Below, in pieces: positions 50,814 through 61,415 of a stretch of 64,000 nucleotides of DNA; within the stretch, counting starts at the first letter, position 1, and every line of letters begins with the position of its first letter. A program made the position numbers and the translations under genes. The notes under the pieces are model-generated. The model saw only the letters and a program-made list of their open reading frames with translations, did no database searches and was not told where the DNA came from. The DNA comes from Salvelinus alpinus (lineage: Eukaryota; Chordata; Actinopteri; Salmoniformes; Salmonidae), in NCBI RefSeq assembly GCF_045679555.1, contig NC_092110.1, positions 778,501 to 842,500 on the forward strand, written 5' to 3'.

Positions 50814-52262
50814 CTTCTCTAGGATATGTGGGGCGCTACCGTCCCACTTGGCCAATAGCCAGGGAAAATGTAGAGCGCCAAATTTTAAAAAATTATATAA
50901 AATCTAACTTTCATTAAATCACACATGTAAGATACCAAATTATGTATCTAGAACATCTAGCCCCAAATATACCAAAACACAGCTTAGCTTGTTGTTAATC
51001 CACCTATCGTGTCAGATTTTGAAAATATGCTTTACAACGAAAGCAATCCAAGCTTTTGTGGGTGTATCAATCAATGCTAGAACAGCTAGCCCCAAATTAG
51101 CATGGTCACGAAAGTCAGAAAAGCAATAAAATTAATCGCTTACCTTTGATAATCTTCGGATGTTTGCACTCACGAGACTCCCAGTTACACAATAAATGTT
51201 ATTTTTGTTCGATAAATATTAGTTTTATAACAAAAAAACGGCATTTGGGTTGCGGGTTATGTTCAGAAAACCACAGCCTAGTTCCGGTCCTGAAAGGCAG
51301 AAGAAAATTCCCAAAAGTATCAGATTCAAAAATATTACAAAAAATATTTATAATCATGCAATCACAAGTGAAATATACCAAAACACAGCTTAGCTTGTTG
51401 ATAATCCACCTATCGTGTCAGATTCTGAAAATATGCTTTACAACGAAAGCAATCCAAGCTTTTGTGAGTGTATCAATCAATGCTAGAACAGCTAGCCCCA
51501 AATTAGCATGGTCACGAAAGTCAGAAAAGCAATAAAATTAATCGCTTACCTTTGATAATCTTCGGATGTTTGCACTCACGAGACTCCCAGTTACACAATA
51601 AATGTTATTTTTGTTCGATAAATATTCGTTTTATAACAAAAAAACGCCATTTGGGTTGCGCGTTATGTTCAGAAAACCACAGCCTCGTTCCGTTCGACGG
51701 AAATTCCAAAAAGTATCCGTAATGTTCGTAGAAACATGTCAAATGTTTTTATAATCAATCCTCAGGTTGTTTTTAACATACATAATCGATAATATTTCAA
51801 CCGGACCGTAACCTATTCAATAAAAGAGAGAAAGAAAATGTCGAGCTACCCCTCTCGCAGGCAGTAACTAATCAAAGGACACCTGACTAGTTTTGAAAAA
51901 TCTCGCTCATTTTTCAAAATAAAAGCCTGAAACTATGTCTAAAGCCTGGTCACAGCCTGAGGAAGCCATTGGAAAAGGAATATGGTTGATACCCCTTTAA
52001 ATGGAGGATAGGCTGGCAATGAAACACAGATTTAAAAAAATAATAAGCACTTCCGGGTTAGATTTCCTAAGGTTTTCGCCTGCAAAATCAGTTTTATTAT
52101 ACTCACAGACAATATTTTGACAGTTTCCGAAACTTTGGAGTGTTTTCTATCCTAATCTGTAAATTATATGCATATTCTACGATCTGGGCCTGAGAAAATG
52201 TCCGTTTACCTTGGGAACGTTATTTTAAGAAGAAAAAATATCGGACCCCTAGCGCTAAGAAG
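50814..52262. mobile_element. TTAA-flanked piggyBac-like non-autonomous element with internal duplication
   Basis: TTAA at 50810-50813 and 52263-52266. Ends cttctctaggatatgtgggg and agcgctaagaag. It is inserted in a Tc1-like copy whose sequence resumes as gtgtgccttgaattctaaat (compare gtgttcctcgaattctaaat at 38554). A block of about 285 bp (50967-51250) is repeated at 51371-51655 with a period of about 405. No transposase frame. Confidence 0.88.
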
Positions 52263-52266
52263 TTAA

Positions 52267-52870
52267 GTGTGCCTTGAATTCTAAATAAATCAAAGCACCC
52301 CCACACCTCCTCCTCCATGCTTCATGGTTGGAACCACACATACGGAGATCATCCGTTCACCGACACAGCGATTGTAACAAAAAATCGCAAATTTGGACTC
52401 ATCATTGGACCAAGGACAGATTTCCGCTGGTCTAATGTCTATTGCTCGTGTTTCTTGGCCCAAGCAAGTCTCTTCTTATTGTTGGTGTCCTTTAGTAGTG
52501 TTTTTTTTGCAGCAATTCGACCATGAAGGTCTGATTCACGCAGTCTCCTCTGAACAGTTGACGTTGAGATGTGTCTGTTTCTTGAACTCTGTGATGGATT
52601 TATTTGGGCTGCAATTTCTGAGGCTGGTAACTCTAATGAACTTATCCTCTGCAGCAGAGGATCTGGGTTTTCTTTTCCTGTGGCCGTCCTCATTAGAGTC
52701 AGTTTCATCATGGTGCTTGATGGTTTTTGCGACTGCACTTGAGGAAACTTCCAAAGTTCTTGAGATTTTCTGGATTGACTGACGTTCTTGTCTTAAAGTA
52801 ATGATGGACTGTCGTTTCTCTTTGCTTATTTGAGCTGTTCTTGCCATAATATGGACTTGGTCTTTTACCA
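52267..52870 (-). pseudogene. Tc1-like transposase N-terminal part (ISKEKRQS family)
   Basis: Minus strand from about 52847: [36 protein letters not shown] (HTH), then RPRSS-like [20 protein letters not shown]. The frame ends at 52536. The following part to 52270 is the beginning of the catalytic region in other frames. Confidence 0.82.
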
Positions 52871-52969
52871 AATAGGGCTATCTTCTGTATACCACCCCTA
52901 CCTTGTCACAACAGAACTGATTGGCTCAAACGCATTAAGAATGAAAGAAATTCCACAAATTAACTTTTA

Positions 52970-53225
52970 ACAAGGTACATCTGTTAATTGAAATGCATTC
53001 CAGGTGACTACCTCATGAAGCTGGTTGAGAGAATGCCAAGAGTGTGCAAAGCTGTCATCAAGGCAAAGGGTGGCTACTTTGAAGAGTCTAAAATATATTT
53101 TTATTTGTTTAACACTTTTTTGGTGACTACATGATTCCATATATGTTATTAGTTAGATAGTTTTGATGTCTTCACTATTATTCTACAATGTAGAAAATAG
53201 TACAAATAAAGAAAAACCCTGGAAT
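52970..53225. repeat. Right arm of a Tc1-like element
   Basis: ttgaaatgcattccaggtga through agaaaaaccctggaatgagt. The same arm as 42746-42965. Confidence 0.65.
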
Positions 53226-53229
53226 GAGT

Positions 53230-53925
53230 AAGTGTGTACACCTACAAAACACCAATCTCAACATCAACAGTGAAGAGACAAGTTGAGGACTTGTGAGGCA
53301 TCTGTTTCTCAAACTAGACACTCCAATGTACTTGTCCTCTTGCTCAGTTGTGCACCGGGGCCTCCCACTCCACTTTCTATTCTGGTTAAAGCCAGTTCTG
53401 TGAAGGGAGTAGTACACAGCGTTGTACAAGATCTTCAGTTTCTTGGCAATTTCTCGCATAGAATTGCCTTTATTTCTCAGAACACGAATAGACTGACGAG
53501 TTTCAGAAGAAAGGTCTTTGTTTCTGGCCATTTTGATCCTGTAATCGAACCCACAAATGCTGATGCTCCAGATACTCAACTAGTCTAAATAAGTTTTATC
53601 GCTTCTTTAATCAGAACAACAGTTTTCAGCTGTGCTAACATAATTGCAAAAGGGTTGATCAATTAGCCTTTTAAAATGATACATTTGGATTAGCTAAGTT
53701 AACGTGCCATTGGAACACAGGAGTGATGGCTGCTGATAATGAGCCTCTGTACGCCTATGTAGATATCCCATTCAAAATCAGCCTTTTCCAGCTACAATAG
53801 TCATTTAAAACATGACGGTGTCTACACTATTCTTCTGATCAATTGGATGTTATTTTAGTGGACCAAAAATGAGATTTTCTTTCAAAAACAAGGACTTTTC
53901 TAATTGACCCCAAACCTGTAGTGTG
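53230..53925 (-). pseudogene. Tc1-like transposon, N-terminal transposase and left arm
   Basis: Minus strand from about 53532: MARNKDLSSETRQSIRVLRN then KGNSMREIAKKLKILYNAVY (HTH), RKWSGRPRCTTEQEDKYIGV. The arm continues to about 53925 (tttctaattgaccccaaacc). The catalytic half is missing. Same family as 6320 and 20150. Confidence 0.8.
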
Positions 53926-53934
53926 TATATATAC

Positions 53935-55045
53935 AGCCTCTTCGGAAAGTATTCAGACCCCTTTACTTTTTCCACATTTTGTTACATTACAGCCTTATTC
54001 TAAAATGGATTAAATATATAAAATCCTCAATCTACACACAATACCCCATAATGACAAAGTAAAAAGTACATCTTGTAAAATGTAAAAAATGTTTTAAAAA
54101 ATAGAAAAAATAAATACCTTATTTACATAAGTATTCAGACCCTTTGCTATGGGCCTTGAAATTGAGCTCAAGTGCATCATGTTTCCATTGATCATCCTTG
54201 ATGTTTCTACAACTTGATTGGAGTTCACCTGTGGTAATTACATGATTTGGAAAGGCACACATATGTCTATATAAGGTCCCACAGTTGACTGCATGTCAGA
54301 GCAAAAACCATGACATGATGTCGAAGGATTTGTCCGTAGAGCTCCGAGGAATGTGTTGAGGCACAGATCTGGGGAAGGGTACCAAAACATTTCTGCGGCA
54401 TTGAAGGTCCCCAAGAACACTGTGGCCTCCATCATTCTTAAATGGAAGAAGTTTGGAACCACCAAGACTCTCCTAGAGCTGGCCGCCCGGCCAAACTGAG
54501 CAATCACGGGAGAAGGGCATTGGTCAGGGATGTGACCAAGAACCAGAAGGTGACTCTAGAGTTTGTCTGTGGAGATGGGAGAAACTTCCAGAAGGACAAC
54601 CATCTTTGCAGCACTCCACCAATCAGACCTTTATTGTAGATTGGCCAGATGGAAGCCACTTCTCAGTAAAAGGCAAATGACAGCCCGCTTGGAGTTTGCC
54701 AAAAGGCACCTTAAGACTCTCAGACCATGAGAAACAAGATTCTCTGGTCTGATGAAACCTGATGAAACCATTGAACTCTTTGGCCGAAATGCCAAGCGTC
54801 AAGTCTGGAGGAAACCTGGCACAATCCCAACGGTGAAGAATGGTGGTGGTAACATCATGCTGCGGTGATGTTTTTCAGCGGCAGGGACTGGTAGACTAGT
54901 CAGGATAGAGGCAAAGATGAACGGAGCAATGTACAGAGAGATTTGATTTAAACCTTATCCAGAGAGCTCAGGACCTCAGACTGGTGCGAAGGTTCACCTT
55001 CCAACAGGACAAAGACGCAGGAGTTTTTTATTTGTAAAACATTTT
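53935..55045 (+). pseudogene. Tc1-like transposon, left end and broken transposase
   Basis: The left arm ggaaagtattcagacccctt then ccacattttgttacatt is followed by + strand pieces: NTVASIILKWKKFGTT (about 54415), LLELAARPN, RNKILWSDETK-like at about 54740 and a GGG..IMLR-like block at about 54840. The gene stops near 55020 where the next element begins. Same family as 7040 and 16190. Confidence 0.75.
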
Positions 55046-55322
55046 CAAAAATAAACAGTTGAAGTCGGAAATTTACATACACCTTAGCCAAATACATTTA
55101 AACTCAGTTTTTCACAATTCTTGACATTTAATCCTAGTAACAATTCCCTGTTTTAGGTCAGTTAGGATCACCACTTTATTTTAAGAATGTGAAATGTCAG
55201 AATAATAGTAGAGAGATGATTTATTTCAGCTTTTATTTCTTTCATCAAATCCCAGTGGGTCAAATGTTTACATATACTCAATTAGCATTTGATAGCATTG
55301 CCTTTAAATTGTTTAACTTGTG

Positions 55323-55577
55323 TCAAACGTTCGGGTAGCCTTCCACAAGCTTCCCACAATAAGTTGGGTGAATTTTGTCCCATTCCTCCTGACAGAGCTG
55401 GTGTAACTGAGTCAGGTTTGTAGGCCTCCTTGCTCGCACATGCTTTTTCAGTTCTGCCCACAAATTATCTCTAGGATTGAGGTCAGGGCTTTGTGATGGC
55501 CACTCCAATACCTTGACTTTGTTTTCCTTAAGCCATTTTGCCACAACTTTGGAAGTATGCTTGGGGTCATTGTCCAT
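55323..55577 (-). pseudogene. Sleeping Beauty-type transposase C-terminus
   Basis: Encodes [40 protein letters not shown] and [10 protein letters not shown], the end of the DDE domain. In the last catalytic motif the family's [11 protein letters not shown] reads [11 protein letters not shown], so the catalytic glutamate position is changed to aspartate. Interrupted upstream by the LINE. Confidence 0.88.
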
Positions 55578-55620
55578 TTGGAAGACCCATTTGCGACCAA
55601 GCTTTAACTTCTTGACTGAT

Positions 55621-58275
55621 CATTTATCATTTATCGCCCTCCAGGTTCCCTTGGAGAGTTCATCAATGAGCTTGACGCCCTGATAAGTTCCTTTCCTGAG
55701 GATGGCTCACCTCTCACAGTTCTGGGTGACTTTAACCTCCCCACGTCTACCTTTGACTCATTCCTCTCTGCCTCCTTCTTTCCACTCCTCTCCTCTTTTG
55801 ACCTCACCCTCTCACCTTCCCCCCCTACTCACAAGGCAGGCAATACGCTTGACCTCATCTTTACTAGATGCTGTTCTTCCACTAATCTCATTGCAACTCC
55901 CCTCCAAGTCTCCGACCACTACCTTGTATCCTTTTCCCTCTCGCTCTCATCCAACACTTCCCACACTGCCCCTACTCGGATGGTATCGCGCCGTCCCAAC
56001 CTTCGCTCTCTCTCCCCCGCTACTCTCTCCTCTTCCATCCTATCATCTCTTCCCTCTGCTCAAACCTTCTCCAACCTATCTCCTGATTCTGCCTCCTCAA
56101 CCCTCCTCTCCTCCCTTTCTGCATCCTTTGACTCTCTATGTCCCCTATCCTCCAGGCCGGCTCGGTCCTCCCCTCCTGCTCCGTGGCTCGACGACTCATT
56201 GCGAGCTCACAGAACAGGGCTCCGGGCAGCCGAGCGGAAATGGAGGAAAACTCGCCTCCCTGCGGACCTGGCATCCTTTCACTCCCTCCTCTCTACATTC
56301 TCCTCTTCTGTCTCTGCTGCTAAAGCCAATTTCTACCACTCTAAATTCCAAGCATCTGCCTCTAACCCTAGGAAGCTCTTTGCCACCTTCTCCTCCCTCC
56401 TGAATCCTCCTCCCCCTCCTCCCCCCTCCTCCCTCTCTGCTGATGACTTTGTCAACCATTTTGAAAAGAAGGTCGACGACATCCGATCCTCGTTTGCTAA
56501 GTCAAACGACACCGCTGGTTCTGCTCACACTGCCCTACCCTGTGCTTTGACCTCTTTCTCCCCTCTCTCTCCAGATGAAATCTCGCGTCTTGTGACGGCC
56601 GGCCGCCCAACAACCTGCCCGCTTGACCCTATCCCCTCCTCTCTTCTCCAGACCATTTCCGGAGACCTTCTCCCTTACCTCACCTCGCTCATCAACTCAT
56701 CCTTGACCGCTGGCTACGTCCCTTCCGTCTTCAAGAGAGCGAGAGTTGCACCCCTTCTGAAAAAACCTACACTCGATCCCTCCGATGTCAACAACTACAG
56801 ACCAGTATCCCTTCTTTCTTTTCTCTCCAAAACTCTTGAACGTGCCGTCCTTGGCCAGCTCTCCTGCTATCTCTCTCAGAATGACCTTCTTGATCCAAAT
56901 CAGTCAGGTTTCAAGACTAGTCATTCAACTGAGACTGCTCTTCTCTGTGTCACGGAGGCGCTCCGCACTGCTAAAGCTAACTCTCTCTCCTCTGCTCTCA
57001 TCCTTCTATCGGCTGCCTTTGATACTGTGAACCATCAGATCCTCCTCTCCACCCTCTCCGAGCTGGGCATCTCCGGCGCGGCCCACGCTTGGATTGCGTC
57101 CTACCTGACAGGTCGCTCCTACCAGGTGGCGTGGCGAGAATCTGTCTCCGCACCACGTGCTCTCACCACTGGTGTCCCCCAGGGCTCTGTTCTAGGCCCT
57201 CTCCTATTCTCGCTATACACCAAGTCACTTGGCTCTGTCATATCCTCACATGGTCTCTCCTATCATTGCTATGCAGACGACACACAATTAATCTTCTCCT
57301 TTCCCCCCTCTGATAACCAGGTGGTGAATCGCATCTCTGCATGTCTGGCAGACATATCAGTGTGGATGACGGATCACCACCTCAAGCTGAACCTCGGCAA
57401 GACGGAGCTGCTCTTCCTCCCGGGGAAGGACTGCCCGTTCCATGATCTCGCCATCACGGTTGACAACTCCATTGTGTCCTCCTCCCAGAGTGCTAAGAAC
57501 CTTGGCGTGATCCTGGACAACACCCTGTCGTTCTCAACTAACATCAAGGCGGTGACCCGTTCCTGTAGGTTCATGCTCTACAACATTCGCAGAGTACGAC
57601 ACTGCCTCACGCAGGAAGCGGCGCAGGTCCTAATCCAGGCACTTGTCATCTCCCGTCTGGATTACTGCAACTCGCTGTTGGCTGGGCTCCCTGCCTGTGC
57701 CATTAAACCCCTACAACTCATCCAGAACGCCGCAGCCCGTCTGGTGTTCAACTTTCCCAAGTTCTCTCACGTCACCCCGCTCCTCCGCTCTCTCCACTGG
57801 CTTCCAGTTGAAGCTCGCATCCGCTACAAGACCATGGTGCTTGCCTACGGAGCTGTGAGGGGAACGGCACCCCCGTACCTTCAGGCTCTGATCAGGCCCT
57901 ACACCCAAACAAGGGCACTGCGTTCATCCACCTCTGGCCTGCTCGCCTCCCTACCTCTGAGGAAGTACAGTTCCCGCTCAGCCCAGTCAAAACTGTTCGC
58001 TGCTCTGGCACCCCAATGGTGGAACAAACTCCCTCACGACGCCAGGTCAGCGGAGTCAATCACCACCTTCCGGAGACACCTGAAACCCCACCTCTTTAAG
58101 GAATACCTAGGATAGGATAAAGTAATCCTTCTAACCCCCCCCCCCCCCTTAAAAGAGTTAGATGCACTATTGTAAAGTGGTTGTTCCACTGGATATCATA
58201 AGGTGAATGCACCAATTTGTAAGTCGCTCTGGATAAGAGCGTCTGCTAAATGACTTAAATGTAATGTAAATGTAA
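55621..58275 (+). mobile_element. L2-like LINE, 5'-truncated
   Basis: Flanked by TGAT (55617-55620 and 58276-58279) within the transposase sequence ..ttgactgat/gtcttgag. It starts inside the endonuclease domain and ends with the conserved fish L2/SINE tail gtcgctctggataagagcgt then ctgctaaatgac and atgtaa-type repeats. Confidence 0.9.
55980..58115 (+). CDS. L2-like LINE ORF2 (endonuclease end and reverse transcriptase), motif A aspartate lost
   Basis: The frame is open from about 55620, so 55980 (first ATG) is not the true start. The part before it is the endonuclease end (SPLTVLGDFNLP, SDHYLVSFSL). RT motifs are VNNYRPVSLLSFLSKTLERA, SGFKTSHSTETALL, SALILLSAAFDTVNHQILL (motif A), GVPQGSVLGPLLFSLYT, YHCYADDTQLIF (YADD intact) and LNLGKTELLFL. 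The end has SRLDYCNSLLAGLP and WWNKLPHDARSAESITTF. In related elements motif A has an aspartate two residues before SAAFD. Here ILLSAAFD lacks it, consistent with a 6-base loss near 57008. This should make the enzyme inactive despite the long frame. Confidence 0.9.
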   Translation: MVSRRPNLRSLSPATLSSSILSSLPSAQTFSNLSPDSASSTLLSSLSASFDSLCPLSSRPARSSPPAPWLDDSLRAHRTGLRAAERKWRKTRLPADLASFHSLLSTFSSSVSAAKANFYHSKFQASASNPRKLFATFSSLLNPPPPPPPSSLSADDFVNHFEKKVDDIRSSFAKSNDTAGSAHTALPCALTSFSPLSPDEISRLVTAGRPTTCPLDPIPSSLLQTISGDLLPYLTSLINSSLTAGYVPSVFKRARVAPLLKKPTLDPSDVNNYRPVSLLSFLSKTLERAVLGQLSCYLSQNDLLDPNQSGFKTSHSTETALLCVTEALRTAKANSLSSALILLSAAFDTVNHQILLSTLSELGISGAAHAWIASYLTGRSYQVAWRESVSAPRALTTGVPQGSVLGPLLFSLYTKSLGSVISSHGLSYHCYADDTQLIFSFPPSDNQVVNRISACLADISVWMTDHHLKLNLGKTELLFLPGKDCPFHDLAITVDNSIVSSSQSAKNLGVILDNTLSFSTNIKAVTRSCRFMLYNIRRVRHCLTQEAAQVLIQALVISRLDYCNSLLAGLPACAIKPLQLIQNAAARLVFNFPKFSHVTPLLRSLHWLPVEARIRYKTMVLAYGAVRGTAPPYLQALIRPYTQTRALRSSTSGLLASLPLRKYSSRSAQSKLFAALAPQWWNKLPHDARSAESITTFRRHLKPHLFKEYLG

Positions 58276-58289
58276 TGATGTCTTGAGAT

Positions 58290-58988
58290 GTTGCTTCAAT
58301 ATATCCACATAATTTTCCTGTCTCATGATGCCATCTATTTTGTGAAGTGCACCCTTCCCTCCTTCAGCAAAGCACCCCCACAAGCGTGCCACCCCCGTGC
58401 TTCACGGTTGGGATGGTGTTGTTCGACTTGCAAGCGTCCCCCTTTTTCCTCCAAACATAACGATGGTCATTATGGCCAAACAGTTACATTTTTGTTTCAT
58501 CAGACCAGAGGACATTTCTCCAAAAAGTACAATCTTTGTCCCCATGAGCAGTTGCTAACCGTAGTCTGGCATTTTTATGGCGGTTTTGGAGCAGTGGCTT
58601 CTTCCTTGCTGAGCTGCCTTTTAGGTTAGGTCGATTTAGGACTCGTTTTACTGTGGATATAGATACTTTTGTACCTGTTTCCTCCAGCATCTTCACAAGG
58701 TCATTTGCTGTTGTTCTGGGATTGATTTGCACTTTTCGCACCAAAAGTACGTTCATCTCTAGGAGACAGAACGCGTCTCCTTCCTGAGCGGTATGACGGC
58801 TGCGTGGTCCCATGGTGTTTATACTTGCGTACTATTGTTTGTACAGATGAACGTAGTACCTTCAGGCATTTGAAAATTGCTCCCAAGGATGAACCAGACT
58901 TGTGGAGGTCTACAATTTTGTTTCTGGGGTCTTGGATGATTTCTTTTGATTTTCCCATGATGTCAAGCAAAGAGGCACTGAGTTTCAA
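58290..58988 (-). pseudogene. Sleeping Beauty-type transposase, N-terminal and middle parts
   Basis: From about 58955: MGKSKEIIQDPRNKIVDLHK then [20 protein letters not shown] (paired-like HTH), YKHHGTTQPSYRSGRRRVLS. After a frameshift near 58745 comes KVQINPRTTANDLVKMLEET then STVKRVLNRPNLKG and TFWRNVLWSDETKM (first D). It ends at the L2 insertion near 58290. Confidence 0.88.
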
Positions 58989-59246
58989 GGTAGGCCTTGA
59001 AGTACATCCACAGGTACACCTCCAATAGGCTAATTGACATCATTTTAGTCAATCAGAAGCTTCTAAAGCCATGACATCATTTTCTGGAATTTTCCAAGCT
59101 GTTTAAAGGCACAGTCATCTTAGTGTATGTAAACTTCTGACCCACTGGAATTGTGATATAGTGAATTATAAGTGAAATAATCTGTCTGTAAACAATTGTT
59201 GGAAAAATTACTTGTGTCATGCAAAAGGTAGATGTCCGTTTGTTAA

Positions 59247-60676
59247 AACTTATTATGGCTGCAATCCCGTTAACGGGATGATATGACAACAGCCAGGGGA
59301 AATGCAGGGCGCCAAATTCAAAAAACAGAAATCTCATAATTAAAGTTCCTCAGACATACATGTTTTATACCATTTTAAAGGTAATCTTGTTGTTAATCCC
59401 ACCGAAGTGTCCGATTTCAAATATGCTTTTCAGCAAAAGCACTACAAACGATTATGTTAGGTCACACCAAACCACAATAAGCACAGCCATTTTTCCAGCG
59501 AAAGATAGCAGTCACAAAAAGCAGAAATATAGCTAAAATGAATCACTAACCTTTGATGATCTTCATCAGATGATACTCATAGGACTTCATGTTACACAAT
59601 ACATGCATGTTTTGTTTGATAAAGTTCATATAAAAAAAATCTGAGTTTACATTGGCGCGTTACATTCACTAGTTCCAAAAACATCCAGTGATAGTGCATA
59701 GCCACATCGTTTCAACAGAAATACTCATCATAAATGTAGATGATAACACAAGTTATACACATGGAATTATAGATATGCCTCTCCTTAATGCAACCGCTGT
59801 GTCAGATTTCAAAAAGACTTTGCGGAAAAAGCAAACCATGCAATAATCTGAGACGGAGCTCAGAACAATAGTAAAATTAGCCGCCATGTTGGAGTCAACA
59901 GAAACCAGAAAATACATGATAAATGTTTCCTTACCTTTGATGAACTTCATCAGAATGCAGTCCCAGGAATCCCAGGACCACAATAAATGCTTGATTTGTT
60001 CGATAATGTCCGTTATTTATGTCCAATTAGCTACTTTGGTTAGCGCGTTTGGTAAACAATTCCAAAGTCACAAAGCTCGTCCACTATAACGTGACGAAAT
60101 GTCCAAAAGTTCCGTAACAGTCAGTAGAAACATGTCAAACGATGTATTGAATCAATCTTTAGAATGTTGTTAACATACATCTTGAATAACGTTCCAACCG
60201 GAGAATTACATTGACTTCAGTTGAGCGATGGAACGGAGCTGCCTCTCACGTGAATGCACCAGTTCAATGCGTGTGCACCTCATGGCAGTGATTACTCATT
60301 CCTGTCTCCTTCGGCCCCCCTTCACATTAGAGTCATCAGACGAAGTTCTATTGACTGTTGACATCTAGTGGAAGCCGTAGGAAGTGAAAACTCATCCATA
60401 TCTCGCTGTAATTTCTATGGGAGCTTGGTTGAAAATCTAGCAGCCTCAGAAAAAAATCCAAACCGGAAGTGGAACTTCTCAGGTTTTTTCCTGCCACATG
60501 AGTTCTGTTATACTCACAGACATAATTCAAACCGTTTTAGAAACTTCAGAGTGTTTTCTATCCAATACTAATAATAATATGCATATATTAGCAACTATGA
60601 CTGAGGAGCAGGCCGTTTACTCTGGGCACCTCTGTGCACCTTTCATCCAAGCTACTCAATACTGCCCCTGCAGCCA
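59247..60676. mobile_element. TTAA-associated piggyBac-like non-autonomous element
   Basis: TTAA at 59243-59246. The left end is aacttattatggctgcaatc then ccgttaacggg, the right end is actgcccctgcagccatgaa. The right TTAA has become TGAA. It carries blocks shared with 35270-36674 (tcacctttgatgatcttcat-type, aatgcaaccgctgtgtcaga). No coding capacity. Confidence 0.82.
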
Positions 60677-60764
60677 TGAACAAGAAATTTGTGGAGTGGT
60701 TGAAAAATGTGTTTTAATGACTCCAACCTAAGTGTATGTAAACTTCCAACTTCAACTGTATAAA

Positions 60765-60890
60765 CAGTTTTTGCTTTGTCATTATGGGGTATTGTGTGTA
60801 GATTGATGACGATATAATCAATTTTAGAGTAAGGCTGTAATGTAACAAAATGTGGAAAAGACAAGAGGTCTGAATTCTTTCTGAATACAT
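60765..60890. repeat. Tc1-like arm relic
   Basis: ttgctttgtcattatggggt then attgtgtgtagattg and gtaatgtaacaaaatgtgga then aaagac. Matches the arms of the 7040/53935 family. Confidence 0.65.
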
Positions 60891-60959
60891 ACATACATAC
60901 ATACTGTACAAACAGAAATACTCCTCAGTTTCATCAGCTGTCCGGGTGGCTGGTCTTAT

Positions 60960-61415
60960 ACGATCCCGCAGGTGAAAGAGCTAGATATGGATGTCCTGGG
61001 CTGGCGTGGTCTGCGGTTATGAGGCCGGTTGGATGTACTGCCAAATTCTCTAAAACGAAGTTGGAGGCGGCTTATGGTAGAGAAGAAAAACATTTAAATT
61101 CTCTGCCATAGGCTCTGGTGGCCATTCCTGCAGTCACCATGCCAATTGCACACTCCCTCAAAATGTGAGACATCTGTGGCATTGTGTTGTGACAAATGGC
61201 ACATTTTAGAGTGGCCTTTTATTGGCCCCAGTCCAAGGTGAACCTGTGTAATGATCAAGCTGTTAAATAAACTTTTTGTACACAAAACTTGAGAGAAATA
61301 AGCGTTTTGTGCGTATGGAACTTTTCTGGGATATTTTATTTCAGGTCATGAAACATGGGACTAACACTTTACATGTTGCATTTATATTTTTGTTCAGTAT
61401 AGTATGTTCTGTGGA
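60960..61415. repeat. End of a Tc1-like element with residual transposase
   Basis: The end sequence catttatatttttgttcagt then ata at 61377-61400 is a Tc1-type terminus. gcattgtgttgtgacaaatg then gcacattttagagtggcc is an eroded part of its C-terminal coding region. The rest is lost. Confidence 0.55.

Larger units (their letters stand above)
55055..60758 (-). mobile_element. Sleeping Beauty-type Tc1 element expanded by a LINE and a piggyBac-like insertion
   Basis: Left cagttgaagtcggaaattta and right taaacttccaacttcaactg, both with the family's ends. The host element alone would be about 1.6 kb. An L2-like LINE (55621-58275) splits the transposase gene. A TTAA element (59247-60676) splits the arm within gtttgttaa/caagaaattt. 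Transposase pieces remain on both sides. Confidence 0.9.

Noticed and set aside
55702..56403. A proline/leucine/serine-rich 233-codon frame
   Set aside because: Shadow of the L2-like ORF in another frame. Its composition simply reflects the C+T-rich sequence.
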